From CAZMCT01 sp964564785 (lineage in GTDB: Bacteria; Planctomycetota; Phycisphaerae; UBA1845; Fen-1342), in NCBI GenBank assembly GCA_964564785.1, contig CAZMCT010000002.1:1-64000 (forward strand): 64,000 bases of DNA, in the 5' to 3' direction. Numbering within the stretch: position 1 is the stretch's first letter; each line of letters opens with the position of its first letter. Shown one piece after another: positions 1 to 8,570 of the stretch. Made by a program: the position numbers and the translations under genes. The notes under the pieces are model-generated. The model saw nothing but the letters and a program-made list of their open reading frames with translations, did no database searches and had not been told where the DNA came from.

Positions 1-180
1 ACGCCGAGCCACGGCCGTCCGACGGAGGCCCGCCGCGTCGGCCCGCCGCTCCCGTGCGTGACGGCCGCCGCTCGCATTTGCGCGCCATTTCCCCCCTCAG
101 GCGCGACGGCAGGTCCGCCCTTCGCTGCTCGCGGCCGGCGGCTCGAAACTCGCCGCCCCGCCACTGCCGATCATACCAGC

Positions 181-1569
181 ATGCGAGTCCTGCTGGTCAT
201 CTACGACAACGATTCGTACATCCACTGGCTGCCCATGGGCCCGGCGTATCTCGCCAGTGCCTTGCGCAACGCCGGGCACCACGTCGCGTTTTACCAGCAG
301 GATCACCAGCACTGGCCCGACGACCACCTGACGCGTTTTCTCACCGAGAACTTCTTCGACGTCGTCGGCGTCGGCGTGATCGGCGGCTATTACCAGTATC
401 GCAAGCTCCTCGGCCTGGCCGCGGCCATTCGGGCCGTCCCCGAGCGGCCGTATTTCGTTCTGGGCGGACACGGCCCGTCGCCGGAGCCGGAGTACTTCCT
501 GCGGAAAACCGGCGCCGACGCGGCCGTCCTCGGCGAGGGCGAGGTCACGACCGTCGAGCTGCTGGCCGCGTTGGAAGCCGGGCGCGACCCGGCCACGGTC
601 GCCGGGCTGGCGCTGCGTCGTGACGGCGAGGTGATCCGTACCGCGCCGCGCGCGGCCATCGAGGATGTGGACGCGATCGCACTGCCGGCGTGGGACCTGC
701 TGCCGATGGACTACTACGCGCTGCTGCGCATGCCGCACTGCACGAACCGCGACCGCGTGCTGCCGGTGCTCGGCGGTCGGGGCTGCCCGTACAAGTGCAA
801 CTTTTGCTACCGCATGGACGCGGGCATTCGTCTGCGCTCGGCCCGCAGCATCGTCGAGGAGATCCGGCTGCTGGTCGACCGCTACGGCGCGACGTACATC
901 GCGTTCATGGACGAGTTGCTGATGTCGTCGGTGCGGCGGACGCGCGAGCTGTGCGAAGCCCTGTTGGCGGCCGAGCTGGGCGTCCGCTGGTGCTGTAACG
1001 GCCGGCTGAACGTGGCCACGCCCGAGCTGCTGCGGCTGATGCGGCAGGCCGGCTGCGTGTTCATCAACTACGGCATCGAGGCGGTCGACGATACCGTCCT
1101 GCGGAACATGAACAAGCAGCTCACTGTCGCGCAGATTACCGCCGGGATCGAGGCCACGCTCGCGGCCGGCATTTCCCCCGGCTACAACATCATCTGGGGC
1201 AATCTGGGGGACAATCGTGAAACGCTCCGCAAAGGCGTCGAGTTCCTGCTGAAGTACGACGACCACGCCCAGCTTCGCACGATCCGGCCGGTCACGCCCT
1301 ACCCCGGCTCGCCGCTGTACGACGAGGCCCTCCGCCGCGGCCTGCTGGCCGGCCCCGAGGATTTCTACGAGCACAAGCACGTCAACTCCGACTTGCTGGC
1401 CGTAAACTTCACCGACCTGAGTGACGACGAGTTCCACGCTGCGCTGTTCGAGGCCAACCGCACGCTGCTGGGGGCCTATCACCGCGACCAGTACCGTCAG
1501 CAGGTCCGCACAGCGCGCCGGCTCTACCTGAAGCGCGATGCGACTTTCCGCGGCTTCCGACAGTCCTGA
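181..1569 (+). CDS. B12-binding radical SAM protein
   Basis: Predicted cobalamin-binding radical SAM enzyme of 462 residues, substrate unknown. The N-terminal part (about 1-140) looks like a Rossmann-type B12-binding domain with a GPAYLASAL stretch and a GGHGPSPEPEYFL segment followed by the typical GEGE. The SAM/4Fe-4S loop is CPYKCNFC (CX3CX2C) near residue 200, inside GRGCPYKCNFCYR. Later come a GIEAV segment and the TPYPGSPLY motif usual at the end of the radical SAM barrel. The open frame extends upstream to 58, but that stretch is low-complexity Arg/Ala/Pro; the ATG at 181 starts directly into the hydrophobic first strand (MRVLLVIYD). It may be a methylase or a ring-modifying enzyme; context does not decide. 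Family call is firm, function is open. Confidence 0.85.
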   Translation: MRVLLVIYDNDSYIHWLPMGPAYLASALRNAGHHVAFYQQDHQHWPDDHLTRFLTENFFDVVGVGVIGGYYQYRKLLGLAAAIRAVPERPYFVLGGHGPSPEPEYFLRKTGADAAVLGEGEVTTVELLAALEAGRDPATVAGLALRRDGEVIRTAPRAAIEDVDAIALPAWDLLPMDYYALLRMPHCTNRDRVLPVLGGRGCPYKCNFCYRMDAGIRLRSARSIVEEIRLLVDRYGATYIAFMDELLMSSVRRTRELCEALLAAELGVRWCCNGRLNVATPELLRLMRQAGCVFINYGIEAVDDTVLRNMNKQLTVAQITAGIEATLAAGISPGYNIIWGNLGDNRETLRKGVEFLLKYDDHAQLRTIRPVTPYPGSPLYDEALRRGLLAGPEDFYEHKHVNSDLLAVNFTDLSDDEFHAALFEANRTLLGAYHRDQYRQQVRTARRLYLKRDATFRGFRQS

Positions 1570-1926
1570 GCCCCGTGCGATCGGTTGCCAGCCGCTGTGT
1601 GGGGTCGGCTTCCAGCCGGCGCGCGACGAGCCGCTGTCGCACCCGACAACGGCCGACGCCACCGGGGCGACGTGGCAGCGGTTGAAACACGGGACAGTTG
1701 AAAAAGGGCACCGGCACCGCGAGAGCGGCTGTTGGCGCTACCGTGATGGTGGCGTGGAGCAGCGCCAGCCTGGTTTCTCCACCGGCTGCCAGGCTACGCC
1801 GCCGTCGTCAGCGCTGCCACATCCGCCGCCGAATCTGGCCGCGCCGCCGACCGACGGTCGGAGTGTCCACGCACCGGGATCCCGTTTCGTCCCCGGTCCC
1901 CGGGCCTTCTTCCCTGGTCTGCTGCC
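1570..1926. other. Intergenic region with decayed repeats
   Basis: No convincing gene in these 357 bases between the convergent radical SAM gene and recJ. The stretch contains a GTCGGCTTCCAGCCGGC palindrome (about 1606-1622), similar to the repeat near 5795, and a degenerate copy of the TGTGGCACCGCCGCC element near 1815-1840. These look like eroded members of the dispersed repeats described elsewhere in the window. Confidence 0.5.
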
Positions 1927-3663
1927 CTACGCCGGCTGCCAGTCCACGACCTTCAGTTCCACCCGCCGCTGGCCGTTCCACTCGTTGATCTGCGGCTCGA
2001 ACGCCAGGCGGATCCGGCGGTGCTCGGCGAGCGTGTTCGCCTGCGGACCGCAGCCGAACGCGATTCCCTTGCGGTACACCCCCGCTTGCCGCAGGTAGAG
2101 CTGTAGGTGCTGCCCGTTCTGCCCGCACACGCGCGGCGGCTCCGCCAGCTCAACCGCCGCCGTCGCCAACCGCGGCCGCGGGTTGCCCGTGCCGAACGGT
2201 GCCAGCCGACCGATTGCTTCCACCACCTCGCTCGTCAGCTCGCCGAGCGTCACCTCGTCGTCGAGATGCAGCTTCGGCCGCAAGTCGGCCGGTGTCAGCC
2301 GCTGGGCCGCCTGCTCCTGAAACGCGGCCGTGAACGCCTCGACCTGCTCGGCTCGCAGCCGCACGCCCGCGGCCATCGCGTGCCCGCCGTGGCTCAACAG
2401 ATGCGGCTCGCAGCACGCCAACACCTCGTGCAGCGGGAAATGCCGGATGCTGCGGCCGGAGCCCTGGCCGAGACCCTCCTCCAGGGCGATCAGCACGGTC
2501 GGGCGACAGAAGCGTTCCACCAGCCGGGCGGCCACGATCCCGATCACGCCCGCGTGCCACTCGGGGCTGGCCAATACGATGCCGCGGCAGCCGTCGCGAT
2601 GGTAGCCGCGCTCGATCACGAGGGCCTCGGCCTGCTTGACGATCTGCCGCTCGACCTCCTGTCGGCGACGATTCTCGGCATCGAGCAACGCGGCGATCTC
2701 GCGGGCCCGCTCGGCGTCGGCCCGCGTGAACAGCTCGACCGCGAGCCGCGCGTGCCCCAGCCGGCCGATCGCGTTCAGCCGCGGCGCCAGCAGAAACCCG
2801 ACGTCGTAATCGTCGACTTGCCGCTTATCCTCCAGCCGCGTGACCTCGAGCAGCGCCCGCACGCCCGGGTTGCTCATCTTGCCGAGCTGCCGCAGACCGA
2901 AGCTGGCGATGATGCGGTTCTCACCCGTGAGCGGCACGACGTCCGCGATCAGGCCGAGGGCCGCCAGTGCAGTGGCATCGACCAGGAAGTCGCGGAACTC
3001 GGTCCGCACCCGGGCGGCGCCGCTGCTCTTCTGCGCCAGCGCCCACGCAATCTTCAGTGCGACCCCCGCGCCCGACAGGTCCGGGTTGCCGCCCCGACCG
3101 CAGGCCGTGGGGTGCACGACGACGTCTGCGTCGGGCAGGGTTGCGCGCGGCTCATGATGGTCGGTAATGATCAGCGTCAGGCCGAGTTCACGGGCGCGCC
3201 GGGCTTCCGCGGCCGCTGTGATCCCGCAGTCGACCGTGACGAGCACCTGCGCCCCGTCGGCCGCAAGCCGCTCGACCGCCTCGGCGTTCAGCCCGTAGCC
3301 CTCGTCCAGCCGGCTGGGGATGTAGAAGCTGACCTGGGCTCCGACGAGCCGCAACGCGTGCCACAGAATCGCCGTGGCAGTGATCCCATCGACGTCGTAG
3401 TCGCCGTAAATGACAATCCTCTTTCGCGCGCCGGCCGCGGCCGCCAGGATGTGGGCCGCATCCACCGCGCCCGGCAGCGTCTCGGGCGGGAGCAGGCCCT
3501 TGAACTCGGGGGCGAGGAAGGGGCGGACGTCCGCCGCCGTCTGCACCCCGCGGTTGAGCAGAAGCTGTGCCAGCAGGGGCGCGATGCCGGCGGCGCCGGC
3601 CAAGCGGTCGCGCTCCGGATGCGCTGGGGCGATGACCCACTCGCGGGATCTGTGTGCGGAAAT
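1927..3663 (-). CDS. recJ: Single-stranded-DNA exonuclease RecJ
   Basis: RecJ degrades single-stranded DNA 5'-3' in recombination and mismatch repair. The DHH phosphoesterase motifs are present: YGDYDVDGITA (motif I), VTVDCGI, and TDHHEP with the eponymous DHH, then a DHHA1-type region (SHGGHAMAAGVRL) and a C-terminal OB-like part. From 3663 the protein is 578 residues, the usual RecJ size. The frame stays open to an ATG at 3777, but residues from there are low complexity and come from a palindromic repeat. The only strong ribosome site (AAGGAGG, complement of 3671-3677) sits seven bases before an ATT codon at 3663, so an ATT start is proposed. No in-frame ATG, GTG or TTG lies closer. Family certain, start uncertain. 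Confidence 0.9.
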   Translation of the reverse strand: MSAHRSREWVIAPAHPERDRLAGAAGIAPLLAQLLLNRGVQTAADVRPFLAPEFKGLLPPETLPGAVDAAHILAAAAGARKRIVIYGDYDVDGITATAILWHALRLVGAQVSFYIPSRLDEGYGLNAEAVERLAADGAQVLVTVDCGITAAAEARRARELGLTLIITDHHEPRATLPDADVVVHPTACGRGGNPDLSGAGVALKIAWALAQKSSGAARVRTEFRDFLVDATALAALGLIADVVPLTGENRIIASFGLRQLGKMSNPGVRALLEVTRLEDKRQVDDYDVGFLLAPRLNAIGRLGHARLAVELFTRADAERAREIAALLDAENRRRQEVERQIVKQAEALVIERGYHRDGCRGIVLASPEWHAGVIGIVAARLVERFCRPTVLIALEEGLGQGSGRSIRHFPLHEVLACCEPHLLSHGGHAMAAGVRLRAEQVEAFTAAFQEQAAQRLTPADLRPKLHLDDEVTLGELTSEVVEAIGRLAPFGTGNPRPRLATAAVELAEPPRVCGQNGQHLQLYLRQAGVYRKGIAFGCGPQANTLAEHRRIRLAFEPQINEWNGQRRVELKVVDWQPA

Positions 3664-3670
3664 GACGCAC

Positions 3671-3677
3671 CCTCCTT
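3671..3677 (-). promoter_or_regulatory. Strong ribosome binding site for recJ
   Basis: AAGGAGG on the minus strand, followed by seven bases and then ATT in the recJ frame. It decides the proposed start because no conventional start codon is nearby in frame. A GTG directly adjoining it belongs to another frame. Confidence 0.55.
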
Positions 3678-3686
3678 GGCGTTCGG

Positions 3687-3739
3687 GTCGGCCGCCGTGG
3701 CCGACGGTCGTACCGTGGCGTCGGCCCCCGGTGGCCGAC
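3687..3739. repeat. Two palindromes upstream of recJ
   Basis: Two similar hairpins occur in tandem: GTCGGCC-GCCGT-GGCCGAC (3687-3705) and GTCGGCC-CCCGGT-GGCCGAC (3720-3739), with perfect 7-bp arms. They lie between mtnP and recJ in the same transcription direction and could fold in the transcript ahead of the recJ ribosome site. They may be a dispersed repeat or a regulatory leader. Confidence 0.6.
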
Positions 3740-3789
3740 GTCGAACGACAACCGCTGTTCGTCCCACCGTCCGCCACCGGGCGCGGACG

Positions 3790-4677
3790 CTACTTGTGCG
3801 GGTTGTCCGCGAGGTACCGTTCGAGCAGCACGCCGTAATGGGCCGCGACCTCGGGCGTGATCTTGCCGCGATCGGTCCAGACCGCGAGGTCGAGACCCTT
3901 GTGCAGCGGCGCCGGCTTGAGCGGACTGATCGCGTAGGCTTCGATCGCCGCCCGCATCAGGTTCATGGCGTTGATCGTGGCGGCCTTCAGGTGGCCGATA
4001 ATCTCGGTCAGGACGGCCGTGCGGTCCTGCCCGGCTTCGCGCGGCCTCCAGCAGTCCCAGTCGGTCACCAGCGCGACGAGCGCATAGGACATTTCAGCCT
4101 CGCGCGCCAGTTTGGCCTCCGGCATGGCTGTCATGCCGATGAGGTCGGCGCCCCACGCGCGGTGCAGGCGTGATTCGGCCTCGGTGCTGAACGCGGGCCC
4201 TTCCATGCACACGTATGTCCCGCGCGGGTGGACCGTCGTCTGGGCCCGCCGCGCGACCGAGAGCAGCAGGTGGCGGAGTTGATCGCAGAAGGGCTCGGAG
4301 AACTCGACGTGCACCGCGAGCCCCTGGTCGAAAAACGTCGTGGGGCGGCGGTAGGTCTTGTCGATCACCTGGTCGACGATCACCAGGTCGCGCGGCTTGA
4401 TGTCCTCGCGGAGCGAGCCGACGGCACCGCTGGCCAGAACGTGCGTGACACCGACGGCCTTCAGCGCGTAAATGTTGGCCCGATAAGGCACCTGCGTGGG
4501 GTTGAACACGTGCCCGTCGCCGTGCCGGGCCAGCAGGGCCACCTCGGAGCCGTGCCACGTGACCACGCGAATCGGAGCGCTCGGCGGCCCGAAGGGCGTA
4601 TCGACCTCCAGCACCCGTCCGCCCGCCACGCCGAACAGCGTCTCACCCAGCCCGGTCCCGCCGATCACGCCGATCAT
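3790..4677 (-). CDS. mtnP: S-methyl-5'-thioadenosine phosphorylase family protein
   Basis: Purine nucleoside phosphorylase family, MTAP branch, 295 residues. It would split methylthioadenosine with phosphate to adenine and methylthioribose-1-phosphate in the methionine salvage pathway. Visible motifs are the N-terminal IGVIGGTGLG phosphate loop, LLARHGDGH, the NPTQVPYRANIYAL signature, ASGAVGSL, MEGPAFSTEAE (purine/ribose binding) and GMTAMPEAKLARE. The ATG at 4677 begins right at the first strand; an ATG at 4692 would add only five residues. recJ follows downstream on the same strand and mqnD lies upstream. Next to mqnD, a role on a menaquinone-pathway nucleoside is possible but unproven; a related inosine or adenosine phosphorylase is the alternative. 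Confidence 0.88.
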   Translation of the reverse strand: MIGVIGGTGLGETLFGVAGGRVLEVDTPFGPPSAPIRVVTWHGSEVALLARHGDGHVFNPTQVPYRANIYALKAVGVTHVLASGAVGSLREDIKPRDLVIVDQVIDKTYRRPTTFFDQGLAVHVEFSEPFCDQLRHLLLSVARRAQTTVHPRGTYVCMEGPAFSTEAESRLHRAWGADLIGMTAMPEAKLAREAEMSYALVALVTDWDCWRPREAGQDRTAVLTEIIGHLKAATINAMNLMRAAIEAYAISPLKPAPLHKGLDLAVWTDRGKITPEVAAHYGVLLERYLADNPHK

Positions 4678-4916
4678 GCCGCCACTCCACACGCTGCGGT
4701 CCCATTCTGCCGGCCGCGCACCGCTGCGGCATTATACCGGCAACTGAACCGCAGCGGCCCGGAGAGCCGCTCGCACAGCCGGAGAATCCGAAATGGACGG
4801 CCGCCGAGCCGAGCACCGCCGCCGGTCGGAAACCGTCGCGCGCGAACCGCCTCCGTTTCATGCGTCCCTTTTGCCGGCTTCTTTGCGTCCTCTGCGTGCT
4901 TCCGCGGCCGTGCGGT

Positions 4917-5768
4917 TCATCGGATGGGATCGCGCTCACCGACGAAGTCGATCGTCCCCACCGCCGGCACCAGCCCCGCCGCCGCCCCGTCGGCCAGCAG
5001 TCGCTCCACCGCTTCGCGGCCGCGCGGTCCGTAGTCGAGCGTCCATTCGTTCACGTACATGCCCACGAACCGGTCGGCCAGTGCTTCGTCCAGCCCGCGA
5101 CCGAAGCGCAGCGCGTACTTCACCGCTTCGGCCCGGTGCGCGAGGCCGTAGCGGATGCTCGCCCGAATGAGGCCGGTGATCGCGGACATCCGCTCGGGCC
5201 CCAGGTCCCGGCGGATCGCGTTGCCGCCCAGCGGCAGCGGCAGCCCGGTTCGCTGCTGCCACCACGCGCCCAGGTCGATGACGCGGTGCAGCCCCGCGCG
5301 GCCGTACGTGAGCTGGCCTTCGTGGATCAGCAGCCCCGCTTCGACCCGGCCGGCGAGCACCGCCTCGGGAATCTCGTCGAACATCGTCACCCGCGGCTCG
5401 AACGTCCCCCGGCCGAGCAGCAGTTGCAGGACGAGGTATGCCGTTGTCCGCAAGCCGGGCACGGCGATGGTCATACCGGCCAGTTCCGCGGTCGTCCGCG
5501 GCTCGCGCGTCACGACCAGCGGGCCGTAGCCGTCGCCCATACTCGCTCCGCAGCTCGTCAGCGCGTAGCGGTCCGCGACATGCGGATACGCGTGGATGCT
5601 GACGGCGGTGACCTCGTACTCGCCGCGGGCCGCACGGTCGTTCAGCGTCTGGATGTCGGCCAGAACGTGCTCGAACTCGTACCCGGCCGGGTCGACCGCC
5701 CCGCAGGCCAGACCGTAGAACATGAACGCGTCGTCAGGGTCGGGGCTGTGAGCGAGGCGGATTTTCAT
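4917..5768 (-). CDS. mqnD: 1,4-dihydroxy-6-naphthoate synthase (menaquinone, futalosine pathway)
   Basis: MqnD converts cyclic dehypoxanthinyl futalosine to 1,4-dihydroxy-6-naphthoate in the cytoplasm. The 283-residue protein has the periplasmic-binding-protein-like fold and the typical opening AHSPDPDDAFMFYGL. It also shows DIQTLNDRA, the SIHAYPHV segment with the conserved His, ALTSCGASMGDGYGP, and later LIHEGQLTY and LPLGGNAI. It implies that the cell makes menaquinone without MenFDHCEB. The gene starts at an ATG just downstream of the repeat-rich region at 5.8-6.0 kb and is followed by mtnP about 240 bases away. The family assignment is secure. Confidence 0.93.
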   Translation of the reverse strand: MKIRLAHSPDPDDAFMFYGLACGAVDPAGYEFEHVLADIQTLNDRAARGEYEVTAVSIHAYPHVADRYALTSCGASMGDGYGPLVVTREPRTTAELAGMTIAVPGLRTTAYLVLQLLLGRGTFEPRVTMFDEIPEAVLAGRVEAGLLIHEGQLTYGRAGLHRVIDLGAWWQQRTGLPLPLGGNAIRRDLGPERMSAITGLIRASIRYGLAHRAEAVKYALRFGRGLDEALADRFVGMYVNEWTLDYGPRGREAVERLLADGAAAGLVPAVGTIDFVGERDPIR

Positions 5769-5794
5769 ACGAGGAATCTATCCGGCTGTGGTAT

Positions 5795-6008
5795 CGACTT
5801 CCAGCCGGTCGGTGTGTGGCACCGCCGCCGAATGTGGCACCGCCGCCGGATGTGGCACCGCCGCCGGATGTGGCACCGCCGCCCCCGGCGGTGATGTTTC
5901 CCAACAGCCGAGGGCGGCTGTTCCACACGCTCTGCCAGCGCTGCTTCATGTGGCACCGCCGCCCCCGGCGGTGACGCCTCCCGACAGCCGAGGGCGGCTG
6001 TTCCACAC
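5795..6008. repeat. Cluster of palindromic GC-rich repeats
   Basis: Four tandem copies of an 18-base unit (TGTGGCACCGCCGCCGGA and variants) begin at 5815, 5833, 5851 and 5869. The last runs into a compound element: GGCACCGCCGCCCCCGGCGGTG, a short spacer, then AACAGCCGAGGGCGGCTGTT and CCACA. The compound element recurs at about 5950-6008. Upstream, near 5795, is CGACTTCCAGCCGGTCGG, a member of another repeat family. Both palindromic halves recur at 39.2 kb and inside nuoG at 52.2 kb. It lies between the mqnD start and the tRNA-His, with no gene. Confidence 0.8.
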
Positions 6009-6202
6009 CGTCGGCGCTGCCGCCGCGCCATGGACAAACCCTGCCCGGCTGGCCGGGTGTGCCTGACCGTAGGTCGCTTTGACATCCGAGCCGGCCGGTT
6101 CTACACTGCGCTGTTCGCGGAACCGCGGCTGGTTGAACCGCCGTCGGGCCGTGCGCCCGGGCAAATGCTCCGCCGCGCGGGGCTGCGGCGAAGGATCGCG
6201 AA

Positions 6203-6276
6203 GCCGGTGTAGCTCAGTTGGATAGAGCGCGTGGCTGTGGACCACGAGGTCCCCGGTTCGACCCCGGGCGCCGGCA
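6203..6276 (+). tRNA. tRNA-His (GTG)
   Basis: A full cloverleaf can be drawn. The acceptor stem is GCCGGTG with CGCCGGC, the D-arm GCTC/GAGC, the anticodon stem CGTGG/CCACG with loop CTGTGGA (anticodon GTG, His), and the T-arm CCCGG/CCGGG with loop TTCGACC. CCA is not encoded. The base before position 1 is A and the discriminator is A, so the G(-1):C73 pair typical of bacterial tRNA-His is not encoded. Confidence 0.95.
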
Positions 6277-6566
6277 GTTGGTGCGGGCCGTTGGTTTTGC
6301 GTACCCGTCCTGGCCGCGACAGCGAGCCCCCGCCCCCGCCTGGAGGGGGCCGTCGGTTTTGCGTGCGTGCCCGTCCTCGCGGACCCCTGTGCCCGATCAG
6401 AGCAATTCTTGGGTCGCCCCCGGCAGGCTTGCCGCCCTTTACACACCGCTCCCGGTGAGACATACTTGACTATGGCGTGCCGCAGGCAACGGAGCCCGCA
6501 AGGCCCTCACGTCGAAGCAACGTTGTTTCGAGCGGACCCGCACCTCGCCGCCGGAAGGGCTTTTCC

Positions 6567-6770
6567 ATGGCTGCCGGGACGGTCAAGTGGTTCAACGACA
6601 CCAAGGGCTTCGGCTTCATCCGGTCGGATGACGGCCAAGACGTGTTCGTCCATCACACGGAAATCCAGATGGACGGCCACCGCACCCTGCGCGAGGGCGA
6701 TCGGGTGGAGTTCGAGATGACGCAGGGCCCGAAAGGACCGAAAGCCGTTAAGGTGAAGACGGCGGGTTGA
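6567..6770 (+). CDS. Cold-shock-domain protein (CspA family)
   Basis: A 67-residue single OB-fold protein that would bind single-stranded RNA or DNA and act as an RNA chaperone. Both nucleic-acid-binding motifs are present: [15 protein letters not shown] (RNP1, KGFGFI) and DVFVHHTEI (RNP2, VFVHH). The start at 6567 gives the usual CspA length, with a GGAAGGG ribosome site about ten bases upstream. The longer frame from 6477 is unlikely to be used. A strong intrinsic terminator follows 28 bases after the stop, so the gene is probably a monocistronic unit downstream of the tRNA. Confidence 0.93.
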   Translation: MAAGTVKWFNDTKGFGFIRSDDGQDVFVHHTEIQMDGHRTLREGDRVEFEMTQGPKGPKAVKVKTAG

Positions 6771-6798
6771 ACCCCCGCAAGGGCTGCATCGTTGGGAG

Positions 6799-6832
6799 GC
6801 GGGCATTGCCAAAAGGCAGTGTCCGCTTTTTT
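6799..6832 (+). terminator. Intrinsic terminator of the cold-shock gene
   Basis: A 12-bp stem (GCGGGCATTGCC with GGCAGTGTCCGC, including two G:U pairs) closes an AAAA loop and is followed directly by six T. This is a textbook Rho-independent terminator. Confidence 0.92.
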
Positions 6833-6954
6833 ATCGCGAACTCGCCTGAGGGCCTACCCTCGCCACCATTGCAACGTAGAATCATTGGTTCGGGTTACGA
6901 GCGCCCGGCCCCGGGCCGGGAGTCTCTCCAGATTCTGATGCGAGAGGATGCGCT

Positions 6955-8478
6955 GTGCGGATCGCGTTGATCAACCCCATCACCCGTCGTTCGCAGGGCT
7001 ATCACACGATCGGGACGCACATTCCGCAATTGGGTCTGCAAGTGCTGGCCGGGCGTGTGCCCGCCGGGCATGAGGTGGACCTGATCGACGAGGTTTTCGG
7101 GACGCACGCCACCGAGGAACTAATCGCCCGCGGCCGCTACGACCTGGTGGGCATCACCGGGTATACAAGCGGCGCGACCCGCGCCTACGAGCTCGCGGCG
7201 ACATGCCGGCGCCACCGGATCCCGACCGTGATGGGCGGGCCGCACGCATCGGCCTGCCCGGACGAGGCCAGTCGGCATTTCGACGCGATCGCGACGGGCG
7301 AGTGCGACGAAATCTGGCCGCAGATTGTGACGGATGCGGCCGCGGGTCGGCTCCAGCCGCGGTATCAGGGGACGCTGTCGGACCTGGGCGCGGGACGGCT
7401 GGGGCGTGCGCGGCAGGCGCAGCAACCGATCAACGGGCGATACGATGTGGCGGCGATCCAGACGTCGCGTGGGTGCCCGGTGGGGTGCGAGTATTGCTCG
7501 GTGACGCGGTTCAACGGGCCGGCGATCCGGCGGCGCGAGATTGGGGACATCGTGGCGGAGTGGAACAGCACGCCGCAGCGGTTCATTTTCGTGGTGGATG
7601 ACAATTTCTTCGGGGTGGGGCCGAAGCACGCGGAGTGGGCGAAGGAGCTGCTGCGGGCGATCATCAAGCACGGCAAGCGGCGGCTGTGGTTCAGCCAGAC
7701 GACGATCAACATGGGGGAGGACGCGGAGGGGTTGCGGCTGGCGTACCAGGCGGGCTGCCGCGGGATGCTGGTGGGGTTCGAGACCTTCAACGAGGCGGCG
7801 CTGAAGGCGTACCACAAGGGGATCAACCGCAAGAACCTGGATCGGTACGAGGAGTTGGTGCGCGGCTTCCACCGCGCGGGGATCGCGGTCTTCGGCGGGT
7901 TTATCATCGGCTCGGACGAGGACACGCCGCAGACGGTAGCGGACACGGCCCTTCAGGCTGTGCGGCTGGGGATCGACATCATCCAGATCACGAACCTGAC
8001 CCCCCTGCCGGGCACGCGGATGTTCGAGCGCTTCGAGCGTGAGGGGCGGTTGCTGGCCACGAACTATCCGCAGGACTGGGAGCGGTACACGTTCACCGAG
8101 ACGGTATACCAGCCGCGGCACATGACCGCTCGCGAGCTGGACGAGGCCATTTATGAGCTGCGGCACCTGGCGGCCCGCGAAACATGGGTCGTCAAGCGGG
8201 CGCTGCGGTCGCTGGTGCGGACGCGCTCGCTGAGCACCGGGCTGTTCGTGTGGGGCATGAACCGCGGCTGGAAGAGGATGGCGCGCATCCAGGCCCCGCA
8301 CGACGCGGCGCGCTTCGGTTTTTCGCCGCGTCCGTCAGATCGAATCAATCAGATGCGTGAAGCGTTCCGGATGAATCTGTGGGCGCGGGGTGTCGCCGCG
8401 CAACCCGCGCGCGCATCCGCGTCCGAGCCGGAGGCGACTGCGTTGCGGCTTCCGGTGCTTGAGCGGGCTGACGGATAG
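6955..8478 (+). CDS. B12-binding radical SAM protein
   Basis: A 507-residue cobalamin-binding radical SAM enzyme starting at GTG 6955. The B12 domain is N-terminal (about 1-140), with GGPHASACPDEA and a GECDEIWPQI segment. The cluster loop is CPVGCEYC (CX3CX2C) near residue 176 in TSRGCPVGCEYCSV, followed by FIFVVDDNFFG, ETFNEAAL, GFIIGSDEDT and LTPLPGTRMF, all usual for this group. A C-terminal helical part of about 120 residues carries conserved-looking Arg and aromatic residues. The layout recalls hopanoid C2-methylase (HpnP) and BchE-like enzymes, but the substrate cannot be told. It is distinct from the radical SAM gene at the left end. The next operon begins about 90 bases downstream, after the FNR-type box. 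Confidence 0.87.
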   Translation: MRIALINPITRRSQGYHTIGTHIPQLGLQVLAGRVPAGHEVDLIDEVFGTHATEELIARGRYDLVGITGYTSGATRAYELAATCRRHRIPTVMGGPHASACPDEASRHFDAIATGECDEIWPQIVTDAAAGRLQPRYQGTLSDLGAGRLGRARQAQQPINGRYDVAAIQTSRGCPVGCEYCSVTRFNGPAIRRREIGDIVAEWNSTPQRFIFVVDDNFFGVGPKHAEWAKELLRAIIKHGKRRLWFSQTTINMGEDAEGLRLAYQAGCRGMLVGFETFNEAALKAYHKGINRKNLDRYEELVRGFHRAGIAVFGGFIIGSDEDTPQTVADTALQAVRLGIDIIQITNLTPLPGTRMFERFEREGRLLATNYPQDWERYTFTETVYQPRHMTARELDEAIYELRHLAARETWVVKRALRSLVRTRSLSTGLFVWGMNRGWKRMARIQAPHDAARFGFSPRPSDRINQMREAFRMNLWARGVAAQPARASASEPEATALRLPVLERADG

Positions 8479-8570
8479 GCCGCTTCGGTCACCTCAGATT
8501 CCGGATCACCCGGACTCTCCCGAGCCGGTACGCGCCTCGCCGCCGATGGTGTTTTCTCATCGGTCGCGGC

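Noticed and set aside
97..1662. Long minus-strand frame of 521 codons opposite the radical SAM gene
   Set aside because: It mirrors the codon periodicity of the plus-strand gene; its translation has no recognisable domain and is Arg/Gly/Val-rich.
2107..4173. 688-codon plus-strand frame across recJ and mtnP
   Set aside because: It runs antisense to two well-supported genes and has a low-complexity translation.
5815..6008. CRISPR array
   Set aside because: The units are contiguous palindromes of 18 bases without unique spacers, and no cas gene is near.
6290..6375. Terminator after tRNA-His
   Set aside because: A CCCCC...GGGGG stem is possible, but the arms are ambiguous and the T tract is displaced.
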